Positions 47,601 through 56,600 of a stretch of 64,000 nucleotides of DNA are shown in pieces (within the stretch, counting starts at the first letter, position 1; each line of letters begins with the position of its first letter). The notes beneath the pieces were generated by a model. It worked only from the letters and a program-made list of their open reading frames with translations, did no database searches and was not told the origin of the DNA. Position numbers and translations under genes: made by a program. The stretch comes from Enoplolaimus lenunculus (taxonomy: Eukaryota; Nematoda; Enoplea; Enoplida; Thoracostomopsidae): NCBI GenBank assembly GCA_030248215.1, contig JASANG010001082.1, positions 45,606 to 109,605 on the forward strand, in the 5' to 3' direction.

Positions 47601-50600
47601 GCTGACAAGCTAGCATAGATACATCTCTCACACCATCAGTATTGCTGGAAACACAGCTTGGATCATTTGTTACATCACCAAAACTGCCTTCTTGTAAAAC
47701 GGCGGCTGATTTGGCAAGCGTAGAATGGTCAGTTTCTGTAGTTGGTATCATAGTAGTTACTGAATTTGACAAGTTATTATCACTTGCAATCACGGGAAGT
47801 TGTTTCGATATTTGTGATAACACTGACGGAAGCGATTTCGTTGAAGGACGAACATCGGGTGAAAAACACGAATCATCAATTTTCGCTGAAAAGTCCCAAA
47901 CACAAACAATATGTTATTGAATTTCTGCTGCTACCGTACGTGATAAAGAATGAGCACAACTGATTTTAACATCATAAAGCCCACGCAAAACATATAACTT
48001 GTCTGGCGGGTATTGAGTTGATTATGGTTTCAAACTCAGGATTATATTTGTGTAGTCTATTGAATAAGCTTAATACCTGAAGGATTGACAACGTCCGGAA
48101 GCTGTGGCGAATGTGTATCAGCTAAAACAATCACAATAAAACGTTATTAAACTCGCACGCTAATTTAATGAAACTTTTTCAAATCAATGATTAAGTGTAA
48201 CAGCGTTGTAAGTACACGACCAGCTGCTGAACAGAACTGTGTATTGTTGCGAACAACATTTGACAATCATTGAAACACGGTAGTGTTTTCAATATATGTT
48301 TCAAGCCTCGAGAATGCACGCTTTTTGAAAGTTTTGCAGAATGCTCTCTACTGGAAAGCAGAGCTGGAATGAGACAACTTACGTATAGAATATCCTAATT
48401 AGCCGCTTCGACACCATACACACATTTGCCGGCTAAACGTCTCATTTAAGTCGTTATTAAAAGTTTGATTTTTGTAATTTTTAGAAAAAGTTGTAATACA
48501 AATATGTAATTACCATAGCTAGTCGATATTATTGTGTGATTCTAGTGACACCGTGAAATAGATTTCGTGTCACTGCGTTGTTTGTACTACTGAAATTGCT
48601 AACCAAGACAGTAATATTTTGTAATAACCTCCCATGCATTATAGCGTAGAACAGGCTGCTTTTTGGTGTATTGCAACGGAGCAAGTGTACGCTTTAGACT
48701 TATATTTTGTTTAGGCTTAAGCGTACGCTTAGGAGTAGACTTAGCATAAAACCTCACCGTATCCCATGTAAAAGAAAGAAACTAGGTAAAAGTGCCCCTA
48801 GAAGGGACAGATTGTGATATGTTTCGCTTGAAGCATGTAAAACAGTTTAAACAAGGGTTAGTTAGACCATAGATCAGTAGGTAATGCTTATAATATTAGC
48901 TCCATAACTTCTATAAAAATAGATATCTATATTTTTTGACGGCTGTCTTTCAGTGTTAATACGCTTACGGTCAGTGAAACAGGAAACATATGGGCCCAAC
49001 GAACTTCAAAATGTCAATATACTAGGTAAAAGTGCCCGTAGAAAGGACAGATTGTGATATGTTTCGCTTGAAGCATGTAAAAGAGTTTAAACAAGGGTTA
49101 GTTAGACCATAGATCAGTAGGTAATGCTTATAATATTAGCTCCACAACTTCTATGAAAATAGTCATCTATATCTTTGACGGCTGTCTTTCAGTGTTAGCA
49201 CACTTGCGGTCAGTGAAACAAGAAACATATGGGCCCAGCGGACATATCAGCTTAATTTTAGCGTTTGTTGGGTTTTACAACGTTCAGTTTATAAGTGATC
49301 TAATCTAGCATTTTTCATTGGAAGAGGAAATTTTTTGAGTTTTAAAATATTATGTTTCTAAAACTTGATTAGTAAATATTTCAATATTGCAAGATTACAA
49401 ATTGCGTCTATTGATTACCGAATAAAAAATGTCACGCATGCGTGCTCGACTATTTTAGCTATCTTCACCATGACAATTTGACGATGTGAAGTCGAGAAAC
49501 TTTTCCAAATTCAAACGTTGCTAAATATTTCAAAGAACATGTTCTGCTGGCGCTCTATTGAGATCTTTTAAAAAGCAACTGACTGTTATACGAAAGGCAT
49601 GTTGAGAGTTGTACTTTAGAACGCCTTGAAAACCCATAGTGTCAATTTAAACCTTAACAGATGAAAGTTCGTTGGGCCCATATGTTTCTTGTTTCACTGA
49701 CCGCAAGCGTGTTAACACTGAAAGACAGCCGTCAAAGATATAGATGACAACTATTATCATAGAAGTTATGGAGCTAATATTATAAGCATTACCTACTGAT
49801 ATATGGTCTAACTAACCCTTGTTTAATTTCTTTTACATGCTTCAAGCGAAACATATCACAATCTGTCCCTTCTAGGGGCACTTTTACCTAGTGCAACTAC
49901 CAGTACCAGGTCTTGTTTTTGTTCAACAATGAATACGATATAACGTTATTGCTGCAAACACAAGTGGGTTGCTAGTCTTCCGAACACCAATTAACGTTTT
50001 TCTTGTTGACATACTTTCGTTTGTATCCTCGATATCGCAATCATAGCTGTGTAAGACATCTTCTAACTGTTCGTATTCACTATCAGAAGTATCGCTAAAT
50101 TGTGCCGCATCATCATTGTCTTCTGGACAGCTATCGTCAACTGACTGATTTGAATGTTCATGCTTACTATCATCATTTAGCTCGGTATGAACTGTGATTG
50201 TTATTGACGTCGTACGCGGTGGGGGTTCCGGTGCATCTGGGTCTTTAGAATTTGTCGACTGTGTTGAACTTGAAGATATTAGTTTCTTTGGTTTCACTGG
50301 TAATTCAGGCTTCACTGTAGAAAATGTCCTTAAAATCCATGACCACAGCAAAATTTACAACAGTAGTTTTATTTCACCGTTCGAACCTGTTTACTGGAAA
50401 CGATACTTAACTTAAAAACGGTACGGTTTCGCTTAAAATTTTGCCTTACGCATTGTTAAGACGCCAAATCACATATTGCGGCAAAACAGATATCTAAAAC
50501 ACTGACCAAACTATACACTAAATCAAAAGTAAGACACAATAAAATAAGATGCTTACATTGAACAGCAAGAAAATAACGTGATTTTAGAAAAATTAGGTTA

Positions 50601-53600
50601 CATTTGAATATGCATAAGATTTGCTAAGTGAACATTGCATACGCGGTAAAATTAAACTTACTGTCTTTGAAAAGGAAAACTCGAAACCGAACGTCCATGG
50701 TTGTTACAGCGTCTTCTTTGTTCCCGACCCGTACAGCAACCAGACGAAACGTCCGAATTTTGGCGTATTTTATTATTCTTACAGACATCCGAGTCCGACC
50801 GATGATTACTTGGGAAATTTGATTGTGTTACACCGACTGTAGGAACCAAAGGTACCTGTGGCTCAAATCGAGAACTGTTTCTATGACTGGAAAATTGTTT
50901 TGAAGAAGTTGTTGTGGAAATAGCAGATGTTAATGGAATATTGCCAGGTTTACACTGCGCTATACGATCACTCGAATCCTCGCTGTTATCACCGTATTTG
51001 TGACGTATTTGTAATCGAATTTTACTAACCTTTTCTGCCAAGTTAAGGTGAATATCACTCTTAAATAAACTATGAATTTAATTAATACATCTAATATCAA
51101 ACAGCTTATTTCATTAACATATACGTATAACTTGACAGTACAACGTCACAAGACGCTTTACCACTTATAAACAGTTTTTCTACTCCAGTTATACTCAAAA
51201 AGCTACAAATTTGCATACATCTTGTATGGGTTTGATAAAATTACTAAAGGCAATGGGCAACGAGTATATATATGTTTGAAGTAACAAACCGTAATGTGAA
51301 AGAACTTTGAGATATCGTCAGTTTTGGAATGTGACTGTAAGGCTTCTTTTCCGCTGGCCAAATTAGTTGTTGTTGTTGTTGTTTTACCGGAAACAGGTTT
51401 CTTCGCTTTGTTCTTAGCTGCCGTTTCGACATCAGCCAACATACGAATATAAGCGTGTTTAGCTGGCTGTTGTACTCTTAATTTAAATAAAAAATTAATG
51501 TTTAAAAATTCGTATTATAAAAGAAGAATAATTATTGAAGATGTGTAGATGATCAAGGAAGTATTTAGAATAAAAAAATCGTTTCAAACTGAACATTCAT
51601 GGATATATAATATTAATACATAACTATCGGATATACTAAGTCAACACGTTTTACGCTAATTCTACAAAATGAAACACTACACAATCTAATAATAATAATT
51701 CAGTATACTCAAGACCATAAACAATACAGAGGAAATACGCAGTTTACGAACCGACAACTGCTGTCAGAGCAACATTCAGTGGTTGACTCGTTGACCAAGG
51801 AATGTCTTTGCTGAGTTCGGTTCCTTATGAAAGGTGCAAGGCGAAGAAGTTTGCTGTTCGATTTTTCACTTGAACAATCGCAGGTGGTTGTAATTTCGGC
51901 CTATGTTGAAAAGCAATGCATGCGTAAAATACAATACATACAATACTGAAAGTTCCAGACAGCGCTGAGGCTTCCAAAATAAAACATTTTGTTTTGTTCG
52001 ACATTCTTTGATGCATATATGCATGTACATTTATGTATATCCAGGGTGCAACCGAAATTCCGGTTCGGTAAAAATCCGACATTTTTCAACGCAATTTTTC
52101 GGTATTTCTGGTATTGAACAGTTTTACCATTCGAAAATTTCAAAAAATTGGCATTTTATTCTAACTTATTTTTTTAAAATTGTCTAAGAAGCGTGTATTG
52201 CCAAAATTTTCAATTTATGCCATCCTCCATAATTTATCATACGTTTCCAGCTACTGCATTTGTATCAAGATTTTGGCATTCCAAATGGTGCGTTTACACC
52301 ATTGAAACCGATAAAATAGCGTTAAAACGATTTTTTCGAGAAACAAGTATCTCCGGTTCAGAGATGGGAGTCCCGATCTCGATCTCGGCAAGTCTCGGTA
52401 TTTGGCAGGTCTTAGTCCCGGTATCGCTTTTTTGAGTGTCGGTTGTTTGAAACCGAGACCATCAGTTGACGAGGATTCAGCAAATATATATATTATATTG
52501 TTGAAATAAGCGATATTCTGAAAAAACACAACAAAGCTATGAAAAGACAAAAAATACGAAGGAAGCCTTATAATTAAATTATTTTGAAAATTGTAATCTT
52601 TCAGGTGATCACAAATAATTGACCGAGACTAATCTTAGCCGGTCTCGATTACTGTCTCAGTCTCGGTTTCTAGCCAAACCGCCCATTTTTGCTCCGGTTC
52701 CGGTATTTTTAAAATTTCCCGGTTCTGGTATTTTTTAACTTTCAGTTTTTCGTACGTATTTTATAATTCCCGCTTATCCGGCCGGAGCCGCCGGATACTG
52801 TATTCAAATCTAAGAAGGTACCCAAAGTGATTACGTGGCAAAATTTAACATCTCACGCCGATGCACTGGTAGCACTTTAACAACGTCCATAATATACCAT
52901 TCTATGTTTTGTAGCGTTGCGTTCAGTTGCAATATTCGTTTGGCCAATGTTGCTTTTAACGACATACAGTTTTCCGTAGGTACTATAAAACAGAGGTGGC
53001 TAAGATCATGGATGGGGTCTCGGCTTCAGTCTCGACAAGAACTGAGTTGGTATTTGGCAAGTCTCGGTTTCTTAAGTCTCGGTGGTTTGGAACCGACACT
53101 AGAAGTCAAGCATTCGGCAAATGCTGGTAGACCTGTAAAAAGCAGAAGTTAATATTGTTGACGCAAGTAATGCCTAACGAAAAAAATTTCGCTATGAATT
53201 TGTGAATTTTCATAGTTACCCAATAATATTAGCAGATATTCTGAAAACGATCAAAAAACCACGCATAAAAGCATTATAAATAATATATTATGAAACAATT
53301 ATTTTGTTCTGTGATGACCAAAAGCTGACCGAGACCGCTACATTTAATGGCCGGACTCCGTCCATACCGGACTCGGATTACGATTACTATTTTCGCTTAG
53401 GCATAGGATTAATTATAGACCCATTTTTATGCTGAAGTTTAGGCTTAGTCTTAGGAATAACAGAAATTTGCTGAGACATATTCTGTTGCGCTCTTAGAAT
53501 AACACTCGCACTCTATATTTGGTTTTCCAGGGTTACTGTAACCCAATTGAGATTGTGAACGACACGGTCACATGCAAACATTTACATTGCATGTGCGACA

Positions 53601-56600
53601 GAAAAAATATGTAAAAGTAAGTCAATCAGTTCAATGGTACTTGGCATAAATACGAACTATGGTATAAATTTTTTTGAAGTTTTGAAATATAATATCCGGC
53701 AAGTTCAAATACCGGAGGCGGATGTCGATTTTTACTGCAGCCGGATATTTGGTCGCATTCTGAATTACATACAAACATGTACATAGTTGTTCAAATAACT
53801 TGAAGGAAAAATGGTGCAGTAAAGTAGCCGATTGACATCTCTAACCTGGGTGTAACCGGAATTTCGCTCCGGCATTTTTTCTCCCTTCGGTTCCAGTTCC
53901 GGTAAATTTTTACCGGAATTTAAAATTCCAACATTAAAATTTAGTCGGTAGAAATTAAGATATTTTACTAAAAAATCACGATAAAAATTAAATACATTTC
54001 AATAGCAAAGTATGCAAAGACAATCGCCGAAACTAAACCATCGAAGGTAGATTGCGCTTCCGTGGATTACGATCTATCTCCAACTAAGGGTTATTTCACC
54101 AATAATATTGCCAAACAGAAAATTACAATGAATTTTTCGGTGGCATGTATTTTTCATTTTCCGGTTCCCGTTCCGGTTCCGTTTCAGGTAATTCTTTCAT
54201 ATCCCGGTTCCGGTAAAAAATTCAATATCCGTATTCGGTTCCGGTATCTGGTAAATTAAAATCCGACCGCACCCTGCTCAGCATATTTTTATCATTCCTA
54301 AGGCTAAGTCTAAACCTTGGTGTAAAAAGGGGTCTATAACTAAGCCTAAACAAAAAATAGCTCTAATTTTCACCAGGGATGGGCGGAGGCCGGCTATGAA
54401 GTCTCGGTCTCGATCAACTTTTGTTCATCACCAAAAAAATTAAATTTGCGTGCTTTCAGAATATCTGCTAATAATTATTGCGTAACTATGAAAATTCAAA
54501 GATTCATAGCGAAATTTTATTTATCAGGCATTACTTGCTTCAACAGTATTAACTTCTGCTTTTTAGTGGTCTACCAGCACTTGCTGAAATCTCGACTTCG
54601 AGAATAGGTTCAAAAACCACGCGACACAAGAAATTGAGACCTGCCAAATACCACGACTTGCCGAGACTGAGACCGAGACTCCATAGCTGGTATTAGCCAC
54701 CTCTGACCTACAAGAAACTGGATTCCCTTAAAAGGAACGCGAGCACTAGAAAAACGTAGAATAGTATATAAGGGTCGTTGTTACCGGATACCGGATATTT
54801 ACGGTTGTGCTGCCGAATATCATAAAACTGCTTTTTAAGTGAGCGCCTTTAACAACTTGCTGCAATTATATTTCTGGGCATTTCAAGAAGTTCAAACGAG
54901 AGTTAGGCGCATTTTTGCGTTAAATAATTTCAGTTTATCAGCAGCAATTATGAACTTTATAATAGCCGAAAACCTTGAGCACGCTGAAAATACAGCAAAT
55001 AACAAATTATTTTAACCTACATATACAATATTCGGTATCCGATTCCTGATCCGGTAAAAAATTCAATATCCGTATCCAGTTCCGGTATCCAGTGAACCAA
55101 TATCCTGTCGCACCCTTTCGAAAAAGTACAAAATGTTGAATAGAAGAAAGCAACTAAAGACACTATCAGTTATATTTGAGACATAATAGCTGTCACATAC
55201 GAGCAAACGTAGAAATTTTGATCGTGAACAGAAGTTTAACGATTCAACAAGTTCATTATTTAAGATTTTACTGTAATCAGAAAACCAATTTTGCATGGAT
55301 TAAGTAAATAGCATTTCAAAATTTTAGAGCAAACGACTGGCATTTCGCTAACACAATCTCGAGAGGGGGGCTTTTTCAAAGGTTCCCCCAGGGTGAATCC
55401 GTAGCGGGGAGATTTGCCGAGCGGGGGCTTTCAAGAAATGCCCCCGAATTAAACCAGTGTTGACAAAAATTGTGATTTTTTGAAAAAATTTTAATTTTTG
55501 AGCAAAATGTTTGTTTAATAAATAATATTGCGTTTAAGGCTTTACTTAAACGAAAAACGTAACCGATAAGTATTGCCACTAGCATATTTGAGGGAATAGG
55601 TAGCACATTCACTGTTGCATTGGCACCGCTCGTCCGGCTGGCTTCTTAACCGAAGATAAAAACATCCACGGTGGAGAGTGTCCAGCGTGCGGGGCGGGTA
55701 TCAATGATAATTTGAGAGAATAGGTAACACATTCATTTTTTGCAGAGCCGCTCATCCCCTGGTGGAGAGTGTTTAATGCGGCTGGGTATGATAATAGATG
55801 AGAGATATAAGTATGTGTCCAGAAAATAAATTTGCTGTTAATCGAATAGCAAGAACTATTGGGCGTATAAGAATCAGGATAGGTCCGTCAGCAAATACAT
55901 ACCGCTGATGATGGACCCGGTACAATTTGAGCCATTTGATCCTAATCTAGCCACGACAATTTGGGAGACGATGGGCCCAAAAAGGATTTCAACTATCGTA
56001 GGTTCTCGTATTGCTTGCCCGGATACATTTTAGTTCGGTCGATGGAAAAAACCGAACGTCGGAGGCAAAAAGCCGAACGCCAGGAAAAAGGCCGTGCCGT
56101 ATTAGCAATACAGTCTCGGGCTGCGGAGGGTGAAGATGCGGAGGATGATAATGTATTAACCAGCGATGACAATTTGCAGCCGCCTCTGATACAAGCAGGG
56201 TGCAACCGGAATTCCGGTTCCGGCATTTTTTCACCTTCCGGTTCCGGTTCCAGTAAATTTTTACCGGATTTACAAATTCCGGTATTATAATTTGGCCGTT
56301 TTCCTAACTTTGCTAATTTAATAAGAATCTCTTTTGAAAGCCACTTGTACTCCGAATATAAGCCATTGATGGTGGACTTCACTTCAGTCTATGATGAAAA
56401 TCTAAAATACAACAAATAAAATAAATACCTATGTTCGACTAAGGTTATTTCACAAATAATAGAACAAAAAATAAGATTAAAATGAAATTTTTGGTGATAT
56501 GCATTTTTCACTTCCCGGTTCCGGTTCCGGTAAAATTTTCAAATTCCGGTTCCGGTAAATTGTAATTCCGGTTGCACCCTGGATACAAGCGATTTCAGTG

